Source: Deltaproteobacteria bacterium UBA1386 (GTDB lineage Bacteria; Desulfobacterota; Syntrophorhabdia; Syntrophorhabdales; Syntrophorhabdaceae). Taken from it: a stretch of DNA of 64,000 nt. The stretch spans positions 44,499 to 108,498 of the forward strand of contig DBQU01000076.1 in the NCBI GenBank assembly GCA_002305765.1. The letters run 5' to 3'. Below, piece after piece: positions 40,630 to 48,918 of this stretch. The position numbers were made by a program, and so were the translations under genes. Position 1 is the first letter of the stretch. Each line of letters opens with the position of its first letter. The notes below the pieces were generated by a model. The model worked only from the letters and a program-made list of their open reading frames with translations, did not search any database and was not told where the DNA came from.

Positions 40630-41937
40630 ATGGTAGCAAAGATCATCCGCTTCTTTCAGACGGCCATATGGGCGATGAAGCTCGAAGACCTTCCCTTCTT
40701 CAAGTCAGTCATGGTCCGTACTGCCCGCATCGTCGTCATGACCATCCACAAGTTTGAGACCGATCACTGCCAGCGCAACGCCTCGGTCCTCACTTACTAC
40801 TCACTGCTTAACATCGTGCCTCTCTTCGCGGTGTTCTTTGCGATCGCCAAGGGTTTCGGATTGGAGAAACTGATGGTCCGGCAGATCATCCAGCTCGCTA
40901 ACGATGCGAACTGGCAGGCCGACGTCACCGCGAGGATAATCCAGTTCTCCCGCTCCCTCCTCTCCCACGCAAAGGGCGAGGTGATCGTCGGCGTGGGCAT
41001 CGTCATCCTCCTCTGGACCGTCATATCCATACTCGGCAAGATCGAGGACAGCTTCAACACCATATGGGAGGCCCGGCAATCTCGCACGATCATACGCAAG
41101 TTCACAGATTACCTGTCCATGATGGTCCTGGGCCCCATCCTCTTCGCCGTCTGGAGCAGCGTCAACGTGCTCATCGTCGGAGAGGTGAAGGGTTTTATGA
41201 GCGACATAAGCCTTATCGGTCCCATCACACTCTTCCTGCTCAAGCTCCTGCCCTATTTCTCCATCTGGATACTGCTCCTCATCCTGTATCTCGTCATGCC
41301 CAACACGAGGGTACCCGTAAGGTCGGCCGTCATCGCCGCCTTCGTTTCCGGCACGCTCATACAGATAGCCCAGTGGGTCTATATCGGGTTCCAGATAGGC
41401 GTGTCGAAACAAAGCGCCATTTATGGCAGTTTCGCCGCCATACCCCTCTTTCTCGCGTGGCTGCAGATAAGCTGGATCATCGTCCTTATCGGGGCGGAGA
41501 TAGCCAATGCCGCCGAGAACCAGGAGACCTACGGGTTCCATCCTGATTATTCCCGTGTCGGTGATGCCAGGCGCCGCCTCCTCATGCTGAGGATCTTTCA
41601 TCTCCTCGTGAAGCGATTTGAAACGGGAGAGAAGCCCCTCGCTGCCGGAGAGATCGGCAAGACGCTGAAGATCCCCGAGCTTTTCGTCAGGAAGATCCTT
41701 GCGGAGCTCGTCGAAGTTGACCTCGTTTCGGAGATAACTAGGGGGGCGCGGAAGGAATCCCGCTTTCAGCCGGCACGGGCGATCGCCAACATAACGATCA
41801 AGCAGGCCCTGGACGTCTATGAGAAGAACGACACCGAAGAGCCCATCCGCGAAGACGACGGACTCGCCCTTTCCCTCAAGGCTCTCCTCGACACCATGGA
41901 AACCTCCCCGGCAAACGTGAAGCTGAAGGAGATATAA
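40630..41937 (+). CDS. YihY/UPF0761-family inner-membrane protein
   Basis: 435 residues. About six membrane helices between ~45 and 290, with the family motifs SVLTYYSLLNIVPLFA and AIYGSFAAIPLFLAWLQISW. A C-terminal cytoplasmic domain (from ~310) looks like a winged helix (LAAGEIGKTLKIPELFVRKI). Once misnamed ribonuclease BN; the true function is unknown. Confidence 0.85.
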   Translation: MVAKIIRFFQTAIWAMKLEDLPFFKSVMVRTARIVVMTIHKFETDHCQRNASVLTYYSLLNIVPLFAVFFAIAKGFGLEKLMVRQIIQLANDANWQADVTARIIQFSRSLLSHAKGEVIVGVGIVILLWTVISILGKIEDSFNTIWEARQSRTIIRKFTDYLSMMVLGPILFAVWSSVNVLIVGEVKGFMSDISLIGPITLFLLKLLPYFSIWILLLILYLVMPNTRVPVRSAVIAAFVSGTLIQIAQWVYIGFQIGVSKQSAIYGSFAAIPLFLAWLQISWIIVLIGAEIANAAENQETYGFHPDYSRVGDARRRLLMLRIFHLLVKRFETGEKPLAAGEIGKTLKIPELFVRKILAELVEVDLVSEITRGARKESRFQPARAIANITIKQALDVYEKNDTEEPIREDDGLALSLKALLDTMETSPANVKLKEI

Positions 41938-41945
41938 AGACGCGG

Positions 41946-42194
41946 ACGGGTCTGCCCTTCGGGCTAACGAGTCGACGCTGACGCGTTTAACGGGTCGGCA
42001 CTTCGTGCCTAACGAGCACACGGGGAAAAGCGTGGACAGCTGGGTGCCGGAACCCCTAACACGCATACGGGGAAAGGTCGTCCATCTTTCCCTGTCTTGT
42101 CGGGTTTTACTCGTTAGGCGCGCTTACGCGCCGACCCGTTTGCGCGCCCCGGCGCGCAGACCCGTGTGCCCGTTAGACGCTTTAGCGTCGACCC
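41946..42194. repeat. Array of variable perfect hairpins with constant heptamer flanks
   Basis: Two plus-oriented units ACGGGTC-hairpin-TAACGAG (stems at 41954-41964 and 41997-42009) and three reversed units with flanks CTCGTTA or CCCGTTA and GACCCGT (stems at 42117-42132, 42142-42157, 42176-42189). Stem sequences differ completely (GCCC, GGCAC, GGCGCG, GCGCGC, GACGCT) yet each is perfectly self-complementary. The middle ~90 bp is unrelated sequence. Confidence 0.7.
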
Positions 42195-42205
42195 CTGCCC
42201 TATCA

Positions 42206-42234
42206 TTGACAGCCACGGGGCGGGCACGTAGTAT
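42206..42234 (+). promoter_or_regulatory. nrdJ promoter
   Basis: TTGACA, 17-bp spacer, TAGTAT, 24 bp before the ATG. Confidence 0.65.
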
Positions 42235-42258
42235 CTAGGTATTGAAGGGTGAACCTCG

Positions 42259-43884
42259 ATGATCGACGAAACTGCCCTTGCGGTGCTGAGGAAAAGGTAT
42301 CTCATCAGGGACGATGCCGGCAATCCCCTTGAGGATCCGGAAGGCATGTTCCGCCGCGTGGCGGAACACGTTGCCTCCGCCGACGGGAACCTCGACAGGG
42401 AGTCCCGTCAAAGGGTCGCCGATGCCTATTTCCGGGTAATGGACGACCTGGAGTTTCTGCCCAACTCGCCCACCCTCATGAACGCTGGACGGGAGCTGGG
42501 CCAGCTGGCAGCCTGTTTCGTTCTGCCCGTCGAGGATTCCCTGGATTCCATCTTCGAGTCCATCAAGGAAACTGCCAGGATCCACCAGAGCGGAGGAGGC
42601 ACGGGTTTTTCCTTTTCCAGGCTCAGGCCCGCGGGGGACGTCGTCAGGTCGACGATGGGAGCCGCCAGCGGGCCCGTTTCGTTCATCAAGGTCTTTAACA
42701 CCGCCACGGACGTCATCAAGCAGGGCGGCACCAGGCGGGGCGCCAACATGGGGGTCCTCCGCGTCGACCATCCCGATATCGAAGAGTTCGTGACCGTCAA
42801 GAACGATCCCGCGGAGCTCACCAACTTCAACCTCTCCGTGGCCGTGACGGACGCCTTCATGGCTGCCTGCCGGGAGGACGGGGCATTCGCTCTCGTCAAT
42901 CCCCGCAACGCCCATCAGGCGAGAAAGGTCCGGGCGCTTGCGCTCCTCGACCTCATCGCGCGCTGCGCCTGGGAGTCGGGTGAACCGGGACTGGTCTTCC
43001 TCGACACCATCAACAGGGCAAACCCCACGCCGCACGTTGGCTCCATTGAGGCCACGAACCCCTGCGGAGAGCAGCCCCTCCTGCCCTACGAATCCTGCTG
43101 CCTCGGTTCCATCAATCTCGTGAAGTTCGTGAAAGACGGGGATGTGGACCGGGAAAGACTGGCAAGCCTCGTACACCTCGCAGTGCGGTTCCTCGATGAC
43201 GTTATAGACGCGGGCAAGTATCCCGTGGCGATGATCGAAGACATCTCCAAGGCCAACAGGAAGATCGGGCTCGGCGTCATGGGTTTCGCCCACATGCTCA
43301 TCGCTCTCGGCATCCCCTACGATTCCGCAGATGCCCTGAAGATGGCGGGCAGCGTCATGGGTCTTATACAGGAAGAGTCGAAGAAAGCATCCCGGGATTT
43401 GGCCGGTGAACGGGGCGCCTTTCCCAACTACAGGGGAAGCATATGGGACGGCAGAGGCCTCCCGCAACGCAACGCCACGACGACGACCATCGCGCCGACA
43501 GGCACGCTCAGCATCATCGCCGGCACCTCGAGCGGCATCGAGCCCGTCTACGACACCGAGTATTCGCGGATCATCTTCGGCGGCCTCAAGGTCCATGTTC
43601 TGGACCCCCTGTACGAACAGATGAAGGACACCGTGGACCCCTCAAGCCTGAAAAAACTCTTCAGAAAGGCTCACGACGTGAGCCCCGACTGGCACCTGGC
43701 GATCCAAAAGGCCTTCCAGGACCATGTGGACAATGCCGTTTCGAAAACCATCAATCTCCCCGCGGTCACGACGCCCGAAGAGGTGCGATCCATATTCCTC
43801 AACGCTCACGCCATGGGCCTGAAGGGCATCACCGTCTTCCGCGACACCAGCAGGGACTCCCAGGTCCTGTCGTGCAAGTGCTGA
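42259..43884 (+). CDS. nrdJ: Adenosylcobalamin-dependent (class II) ribonucleotide reductase
   Basis: 541 residues, a short version lacking the long N- and C-terminal extensions of many NrdJ proteins. Catalytic features: AACFVLPVEDS (redox Cys), NPCGEQPL (thiyl-radical Cys and Glu), FNLSVAVTD, APTGTLSIIAGTSSGIEP, and a C-terminal CxC (LSCKC) for re-reduction. Converts ribonucleotides to deoxy forms using B12, independent of oxygen. No cobalamin riboswitch recognised upstream; instead a hairpin array. Confidence 0.92.
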   Translation: MIDETALAVLRKRYLIRDDAGNPLEDPEGMFRRVAEHVASADGNLDRESRQRVADAYFRVMDDLEFLPNSPTLMNAGRELGQLAACFVLPVEDSLDSIFESIKETARIHQSGGGTGFSFSRLRPAGDVVRSTMGAASGPVSFIKVFNTATDVIKQGGTRRGANMGVLRVDHPDIEEFVTVKNDPAELTNFNLSVAVTDAFMAACREDGAFALVNPRNAHQARKVRALALLDLIARCAWESGEPGLVFLDTINRANPTPHVGSIEATNPCGEQPLLPYESCCLGSINLVKFVKDGDVDRERLASLVHLAVRFLDDVIDAGKYPVAMIEDISKANRKIGLGVMGFAHMLIALGIPYDSADALKMAGSVMGLIQEESKKASRDLAGERGAFPNYRGSIWDGRGLPQRNATTTTIAPTGTLSIIAGTSSGIEPVYDTEYSRIIFGGLKVHVLDPLYEQMKDTVDPSSLKKLFRKAHDVSPDWHLAIQKAFQDHVDNAVSKTINLPAVTTPEEVRSIFLNAHAMGLKGITVFRDTSRDSQVLSCKC

Positions 43885-43925
43885 CGGGTCAGCGCCAGGG
43901 CGCTTGCGCCCCCCTGTGCTATAAT
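43884..43925 (+). promoter_or_regulatory. Hairpin unit and extended -10 before the first usp gene
   Basis: ACGGGTC followed by the perfect hairpin GGGCGC-TT-GCGCCC (43898-43911), a further copy of the hairpin element and a possible nrdJ terminator. TGCTATAAT (43917-43925) is an extended -10. Confidence 0.5.
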
Positions 43926-44000
43926 TAAGTTAGAAGGCGGTTGCCATGCAGCACGGGAGCCCAGGGGCAGGAAGATCGCAAAGAAAGGAGGTCAGACGCC

Positions 44001-44462
44001 ATGCTAAAACCTACAAAGATCCTGGTACCCACCGATTTTTCAGGTTACTCTGACGCCGCTCTCAGGCAGGCCGTCGACATAGCGGAGGAATACGGAGCCG
44101 AGGTGCACGTCCTTCACGTGGTGGAACCAAGGATACACACGATGTACGAATATGAGTTTGCGGGCAAGAAGGCCTCGCCCGAAGGCATCAGGAACCTTGA
44201 GACCAGGCTGGTGAAGTCCGCGGAAGGCCGAATGCTCAACTATCTGGAGCAGATAGGCTCGGGGAGAAAGGTGAAGGTCTTCCCCAGGGTTGTGAAAGGT
44301 CAGCCTGTCACGGAAATACTCAATTTCCAGAAGGACAGGGGCATCGACCTCATCGTCATATCTTCCCTGGGCCACGGCGGCCTTGCGGAGTATTTCACGG
44401 GCTCGGTGGCCCGCAACGTCCTGAAGGGTGCCACCTGTCCCGTGCTCTTGACGAAGAGCTGA
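44001..44462 (+). CDS. Universal stress protein (UspA family)
   Basis: 153 residues. UspA fold: KILVPTDFSGYSDAALRQAVDIA at the start and the ATP-binding signature SSLGHGG...GSVARNVLK near the end, ending CPVLLTKS. AAAGGAGG before 44001 fixes the start. A paralogue lies 50 bp downstream. Confidence 0.9.
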   Translation: MLKPTKILVPTDFSGYSDAALRQAVDIAEEYGAEVHVLHVVEPRIHTMYEYEFAGKKASPEGIRNLETRLVKSAEGRMLNYLEQIGSGRKVKVFPRVVKGQPVTEILNFQKDRGIDLIVISSLGHGGLAEYFTGSVARNVLKGATCPVLLTKS

Positions 44463-44499
44463 CCCGGGTTAGGCGCTCAACGCCCCTCACGGGGACCCG
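44462..44499. repeat. Hairpin unit between the two usp genes
   Basis: CGGGTTA flank, hairpin GGCG-N5-CGCC, then CCCC-TCAC-GGGG and ACCCG. Related to the array at 41946-42194. Confidence 0.5.
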
Positions 44500-44512
44500 A
44501 AAGGAGGGAGTC

Positions 44513-44959
44513 ATGTTGAAACCAACAAAGATCCTGGTGCCGACGGATTTTTCGGAGTATTCCGATAAGGCCCTCCAACAGGGCATCGATATTGCCCGGC
44601 AATACAATGCCCAGGTGTATCTTTTCCACGTCATCCCCATGGAGATCACACACGTCGTCGTCGATTACGCCATCCCCGTGGAAGCGATAGAAAGCTTCGA
44701 GAAGCAGCAGGTGGACACCGCCATGGAGAACATGAAAGCGCAACTGGCCAAGTTTCCAAAGGCCGGAGAGGTGCAGGTCTTCATGGAGATCGGGAAGGGT
44801 GTCGCCTATGAGGAGATCCTCAAGGAGGAAAAGAAGAAAGGCATCGATCTCATCGTCATCGCCTCCCTGGGAAGAACGGGCCTCGCCAAATACTTCATTG
44901 GCTCCGTATCCAGAAACGTCCTGAGACACGCCGAGTGCCCGGTGCTGCTGACCAAGTAA
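44513..44959 (+). CDS. Universal stress protein, second copy
   Basis: 148 residues; same fold (KILVPTDFSEYSDKALQQG, SLGRTGLAKYFIGSVSRNVLR). AAAGGAGGGAG lies upstream. Tandem with the previous usp, likely co-expressed. Confidence 0.9.
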   Translation: MLKPTKILVPTDFSEYSDKALQQGIDIARQYNAQVYLFHVIPMEITHVVVDYAIPVEAIESFEKQQVDTAMENMKAQLAKFPKAGEVQVFMEIGKGVAYEEILKEEKKKGIDLIVIASLGRTGLAKYFIGSVSRNVLRHAECPVLLTK

Positions 44960-44965
44960 CGGAAC

Positions 44966-45254
44966 GGCTGCTTGAGTCGCTTGAATGGCTTGAGTAGCTT
45001 GAAGGTCAGAGACGGCAAGCAAAACCACCGTCTCATAAGAGGGGATTGTTCCTGGTCTTGAACACTCAACAGGCTGTTGACAAAGTGATTTCTGAAGACG
45101 ATTCGTGCTGTTTCGTCATTCCGGCGAAGGCCGGAATCCAGGAAAAACGAGGGGTTAGAAAAACATCTGGATTCCGGCCTTCGCCGGAATGACGTAGAAA
45201 ATGGGTTTATCAACAGCCTGTCAAGCGATTCAAGCCATTCAAACCCTCAAGCGG
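44966..45254. repeat. Inverted repeat with 9-bp-unit arms enclosing a MITE-like element
   Basis: Left arm 44966-45005 and right arm 45221-45254 are complementary tandem runs of TTCAAG/TTGAA units. They flank the 153-bp element at 45069-45221. Lies between convergent genes. Confidence 0.65.
45069..45221. mobile_element. MITE/REP-like 153-bp element
   Basis: Terminal 12-bp perfect inverted repeats (ACAGGCTGTTGA and TCAACAGCCTGT) and an internal 28-bp perfect inverted repeat (45114-45141 with 45167-45194) of the CATTCCGGCGAAGGCCGGAA type that is widely dispersed in bacterial genomes. No coding capacity. Confidence 0.65.
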
Positions 45255-46634
45255 TCATCTGTTATGTATCCTCCCCCTTGCCAGCGACGCGAAGATGCCG
45301 AGGAAGGACAGGAAGGCGAAGATGAAGAAGGTCGTCTTCGTGCTTCGCAGGAATTGCCCGTAGTATTGCTCCGTTATCTGGATCCTCCCCATGAAAAGCG
45401 TGAAAACGAACATGACGATGCCCATGCTCAGTGTCTGCCCTATGACGCGCATCGTCGCCATGGTGCCCGAGGCCACTCCATAGAACTTCTTGTCCACGGA
45501 GCTCATGATGGCGTTCGTGTTGGGAGAGACAAAAAGGGCGAAACCGAACCCCAGGAAAAGAAGGTTGAGGACGACAAGCCAGGTCCGGGTGCCTTCATCA
45601 AGGAAACCGAAAAGAAGGAGGGCGATCATGAGGGAGACCATTCCCGCGGAGGACACGACACGGGGCTCCACACGGTCCGACAATCTTCCCGTGAAGGTCG
45701 ACAGGACGGCCTGCATGAGCGGCTGTGAGATAAGGACAAGGCCTGCCGTCTGGGGGCTGAGCCTTTTGATGTACTGCAGGTAGAGGCTGATGAGAAAGGT
45801 GACGGCAAAGGTGGCACTGTAGTTGATCAGGGCAGCGAGGTTGGAAAAGAGAAAGACCCTGCTTTTCATGAAAAGGCGCATTTCCAGAACGGGGTGCTCG
45901 ATCTTGAGCTCCCATACGCCAAAGAGAAAAAGCCCCACAAGACCACCGGAAAAGAAGGAGATCCCCTTCGCCGACGGGAGGGCGGTCAGACCGTACATGG
46001 CGGCCGTGAAGGCCACGACGTAAAGGATGGAACCCGTCATGTCGAAACTTTCGCCCTTCGCCTCGACCCACTCCTCTTTGATCTTCCAGAGTATGGTCAC
46101 GATGACGACCATGCCTATGGCGACGTTCGTGAAGAAAAGGCTTCTCCAGCCGAGAAGGTCCGTGAGGACGCCCCCGATGAAAGGCCCCGAAGAAACACCT
46201 ACGTAGACAGCCGTCAGAACGATGCCGAGGGCCTTGCCACGTTCGCTCGCGGGGTAGACAGAGGAGACGATGGTCACGCCCGTCCCGAATATCATCGAAC
46301 TGCCGATGCCCTGGACGATCCTCCAGAGGATCAACTCGGTCCCCGAACTGGAAAAACCGGCAAGAAGGGAAGAGAGGTTTATGAAGACCATTCCCCAGAG
46401 GAAGATCTTCTTCCTGCCGTATATGTCCGAAGCCCTTCCCACCGGGACCAGAAAGGCCGCGGCCGCAAGCAGATATGCCGTCGCCACCCAGCCCAGCGAG
46501 ATGGCGTCCATTGCAAAGTGTGTCCCTATCCGTGGAAGGGCAACGGTAACGGAGGAAGCGGTGAAAGGTCCGAGAAAGGAGCTCATTACCGCGGCGAGGA
46601 GAGTGTTTCTCTTGAGGCTTGCCGTAGCGTCCAT
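45255..46634 (-). CDS. MFS drug:H+ antiporter-like transporter (DHA2/EmrB type)
   Basis: 459 residues with about 14 hydrophobic segments. Motif A-like GRASDIYGRKKIFLWG and motif C-like AVYVGVSSGPFIGGVLTDLLGWR point to drug-proton antiporters. Substrate unknown. No adjacent regulator or membrane fusion protein. Its 3' end abuts the repeat element. Confidence 0.88.
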   Translation of the reverse strand: MDATASLKRNTLLAAVMSSFLGPFTASSVTVALPRIGTHFAMDAISLGWVATAYLLAAAAFLVPVGRASDIYGRKKIFLWGMVFINLSSLLAGFSSSGTELILWRIVQGIGSSMIFGTGVTIVSSVYPASERGKALGIVLTAVYVGVSSGPFIGGVLTDLLGWRSLFFTNVAIGMVVIVTILWKIKEEWVEAKGESFDMTGSILYVVAFTAAMYGLTALPSAKGISFFSGGLVGLFLFGVWELKIEHPVLEMRLFMKSRVFLFSNLAALINYSATFAVTFLISLYLQYIKRLSPQTAGLVLISQPLMQAVLSTFTGRLSDRVEPRVVSSAGMVSLMIALLLFGFLDEGTRTWLVVLNLLFLGFGFALFVSPNTNAIMSSVDKKFYGVASGTMATMRVIGQTLSMGIVMFVFTLFMGRIQITEQYYGQFLRSTKTTFFIFAFLSFLGIFASLARGRIHNR

Positions 46635-46714
46635 GGAGTGTTGTCGACCTGACGATATATACCACAGAAGTCCCCGACAGAGAGAAACTTTTCGCCGACG
46701 GGTCCGCCCGTTCC

Positions 46715-46909
46715 CTACTCAAGATTGTCGATATCGTCAAGGATCGGGATGCACCTGGTGGGAGATCCGTCGTCACACACGATGAGGGGGTCATTGCAGA
46801 CCACGGAAGGCCTGTGGGGCGCATGATGTTCGCATGCCTCAGGGTTTTCGTCCCTGCATTGACCCTGCAGATACTTGGCACAGATGAGCCGGACTGTCAT
46901 GAACGTCAT
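46715..46909 (-). CDS. Small cysteine-rich protein, uncertain
   Basis: Up to 64 residues (61 from the second ATG, MTVRLICAKYLQ). Six cysteines (ICAK, GQCRDE, EACEHH, VVCND, IVCDD, TRCIP) and an acidic end. The cysteine pattern suggests metal binding. No strong ribosome-binding site, so the call is tentative. Confidence 0.4.
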   Translation of the reverse strand: MTFMTVRLICAKYLQGQCRDENPEACEHHAPHRPSVVCNDPLIVCDDGSPTRCIPILDDIDNLE

Positions 46910-46990
46910 TCTACCACAGACGGCAGATCATTTCCTTTGCCAAGACCTGTCGCCTTTTCGAAGGACGCTGCGGGAACATCCGAAAAACAG

Positions 46991-47019
46991 TTGACTTTTC
47001 CCCGATTCTTCGCTAAGTT
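46991..47019 (+). promoter_or_regulatory. Promoter of the THX gene
   Basis: TTGACT (46991-46996), 17-bp spacer, TAAGTT (47014-47019), about 48 bp before the ATG. Confidence 0.55.
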
Positions 47020-47066
47020 TGCGTTCGAAACAAATACATAACCTGTTGAGAAAGGGGTCAGTATCC

Positions 47067-47177
47067 ATGGGCAAAGGTGACAAACGGACCAAGAGAGGAA
47101 AGATCTGGCGCGGCTCTTCCGGCAAGACGCGGCCTAAGGGAAAGAAGACCAATAAGACGGAAAAGGCAGAGAAATAA
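47067..47177 (+). CDS. 30S ribosomal protein THX (S31e-like), 36 residues
   Basis: A very basic peptide beginning MGKGDKRTKRGKIWRGSSGK, matching the MGKGD(K/R)..RGKI..GS.GK..P pattern of THX, which sits in the head of the 30S subunit. A ~10-residue lysine/glutamate tail extends it. AAAGGGG lies upstream. Convergent with the PqiC-like gene. Confidence 0.88.
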   Translation: MGKGDKRTKRGKIWRGSSGKTRPKGKKTNKTEKAEK

Positions 47178-47203
47178 CCTCAACCAGGGGGGGCGTCGGC
47201 CCT

Positions 47204-47824
47204 TCATCGTATCCCGAGGACGCCTCCACAGTCCTTGACGATCCCCCTCGTGAGATCGGCAAGAGCGCGGCTCATCGCATCCTTCGTTCCCGCGTCGCCA
47301 GGCTCGTGAAGGTGTGTCGAAAAAGCGATATCCCTCTCCATCATCGGAGACGTACCGCCCGGGCCATAGAGGACCCATCTTCCCCGCGTCTCCAGAACGT
47401 CGAACGTCGAGACCTCGAAGACCCTCAGGTCCACCGCTATCCGGTAATCGGCATTCCTCCCCTGCGGATGCGGGGCCACTTCGATTCCGTAAGGAGCGAA
47501 GAGGCGCCTCACGTTCTCGGTAACCACCTGCGGGATCTGCCATTCCAGCACGCTCGCCTTCCAGTCCGCCGATGAGATGTTCGCCGAGTTCATGGTGGAA
47601 TCCATGATCGTGGCGGCACGCGTTATATACCCGGGAACATTCACGGGGCCTACGGCCACGACAAGTCTTTTCCCCTGTGTCACCACATAAGGCCCGGAAG
47701 GCATCGGCACGGGGACAAGACCGGGAGACCCCGAACCCGTCCCCACGGAAACCACGCAACCGGCCGACAGCGCGAACGCGAGAGTTGCCGCAAGCAGTCC
47801 TGTCCTCTTCATTCCACGTCTCAT
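47204..47824 (-). CDS. PqiC-like (ABC-transport auxiliary) lipoprotein
   Basis: 206 residues from the ATG at 47824 with GGGAGG upstream. Lipobox ALSAGC. The mature domain has VAVGPVNVPGYITRAATIMD, WQIPQVVTENVRRLFAPY and ADYRIAVDLRVFEV, the pattern of PqiC/DUF330 lipoproteins that work with MCE-type lipid transport. No MCE or permease gene is adjacent. Divergent from the M50 protease. Confidence 0.75.
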   Translation of the reverse strand: MRRGMKRTGLLAATLAFALSAGCVVSVGTGSGSPGLVPVPMPSGPYVVTQGKRLVVAVGPVNVPGYITRAATIMDSTMNSANISSADWKASVLEWQIPQVVTENVRRLFAPYGIEVAPHPQGRNADYRIAVDLRVFEVSTFDVLETRGRWVLYGPGGTSPMMERDIAFSTHLHEPGDAGTKDAMSRALADLTRGIVKDCGGVLGIR

Positions 47825-48028
47825 TGCGTCAACCTCCCTGAAGTTCCGCCCGTCATCTCTTTCTTCTATCATGAATTCTATATCCTTTGCGCAAACAATG
47901 AAAGGAACTCCTGTAACGTGAGACCCCCTTTTTATGCTTTTGCCAGAGGGGTGGATAATGATATAGAATACGGAAAATGCCGAAAGGTCTCCCGGGAGAC
48001 CGGTCTTAAGACAAGAGGAGCGCAGACA

Positions 48029-48739
48029 ATGAACTATGTGCTTGCCGTGCTTGCCGTCGGGTTTATCGTTCTCATCCATGAAACAGGCCATTTTATCGCC
48101 GCAAAGCTGGCAGGGATACCTATCCGGACCTTTTCCGTCGGCTTCGGCCCGAGACTCTATGCGCTGAAGAAAGGCGGTACGGAATACAGACTGTCCCTCA
48201 TTCCCCTCGGCGGATATGTCATGCCGGACATCGACGACGAGAAGGCGTTCTTCGACCTGCCTGTCCTTCGACGGGTAGTCCTCGCCGCCGGCGGCCCCGC
48301 GGCCAGCATGGTCCTGCCCTTGTTCTGTTTCGCGCTGTCAGACGCGCTGCGTTTCGGACCCGGTCCCGGAAGCCTTCTTTTTCAGCCGTTGGAACAGACG
48401 GCCACCGCCTTCATCAGGATCGCCTCCATCATTCCCCTCCTTTTTACCCACCATGGGGAGCTTTCGGGAATTGCCGGGATCGTATCCCAGGGCGGCCGCT
48501 TCATCGGGACGGACGGCCACAACCTCCTGTCCTTCACGGCCCTCATGAGCATCAACCTCGCCGTCCTCAACCTCCTTCCCGTGCCCGTCCTCGACGGCGG
48601 AAAGATCGTCATGTACGCCATGGAAAAGCTGAGCCGCAAGGTGGTGAAGCTCCACTATGCCCTCTCCGTAGCCGGCTGGGCCCTCATGCTCGCCATCATG
48701 ATCTACGCGACCGTGCTGGATGTGGGGAGGATGATGTAA
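48029..48739 (+). CDS. M50 site-2-type membrane zinc protease without PDZ domain
   Basis: 236 residues, four or so membrane helices. HETGH (zinc ligands and catalytic Glu) in the first helix and NLLPVPVLDGG (third ligand Asp) in a late one. The order is that of RseP-like intramembrane proteases, but the PDZ region is missing, so the protein is about half the usual length. Start at 48029 with AGAGGAG; an upstream ATG lacks support. Confidence 0.85.
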   Translation: MNYVLAVLAVGFIVLIHETGHFIAAKLAGIPIRTFSVGFGPRLYALKKGGTEYRLSLIPLGGYVMPDIDDEKAFFDLPVLRRVVLAAGGPAASMVLPLFCFALSDALRFGPGPGSLLFQPLEQTATAFIRIASIIPLLFTHHGELSGIAGIVSQGGRFIGTDGHNLLSFTALMSINLAVLNLLPVPVLDGGKIVMYAMEKLSRKVVKLHYALSVAGWALMLAIMIYATVLDVGRMM

Positions 48740-48746
48740 GTGAAGG

Positions 48747-48911
48747 ACCGTTTTAAGTTTTAAGTTTTAGGTTTTAAGTCTTAAGTTTTAAGTCAAAGAC
48801 AGTGCCGGAGGCAATGTCTCCGGCAAGGGAAGATAGTGAGTGAAACGCAGGAAGGCCCCCGTGGGGCCTTTTCTTTTCACTTAAAACCTAAAACTTAAAA
48901 CTTAAAACGGT
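48747..48911. repeat. 33-bp perfect inverted repeat of TTTTAAG units
   Basis: 48747-48779 and 48879-48911 are exact inverted copies, built of TTTTAAG-type units; the left side carries an extra ~14 bp of the same unit. They enclose the terminator at 48852-48878. Convergent gap. Confidence 0.8.
48852..48878 (+). terminator. Rho-independent terminator
   Basis: AAGGCCCC-CGT-GGGGCCTT followed by TTCTTTTC. Ends the M50 gene. Confidence 0.8.
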
Positions 48912-48918
48912 TTTTCAC

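Noticed and set aside
41946..42194. CRISPR array
   Set aside because: Repeats are only 7 bp, occur in both orientations and enclose hairpins rather than unique spacers; no cas genes.
41938..42258. Cobalamin riboswitch upstream of the B12-dependent nrdJ
   Set aside because: No B12-box-like sequence or fitting architecture was found; the region is explained by the hairpin array and a normal promoter.
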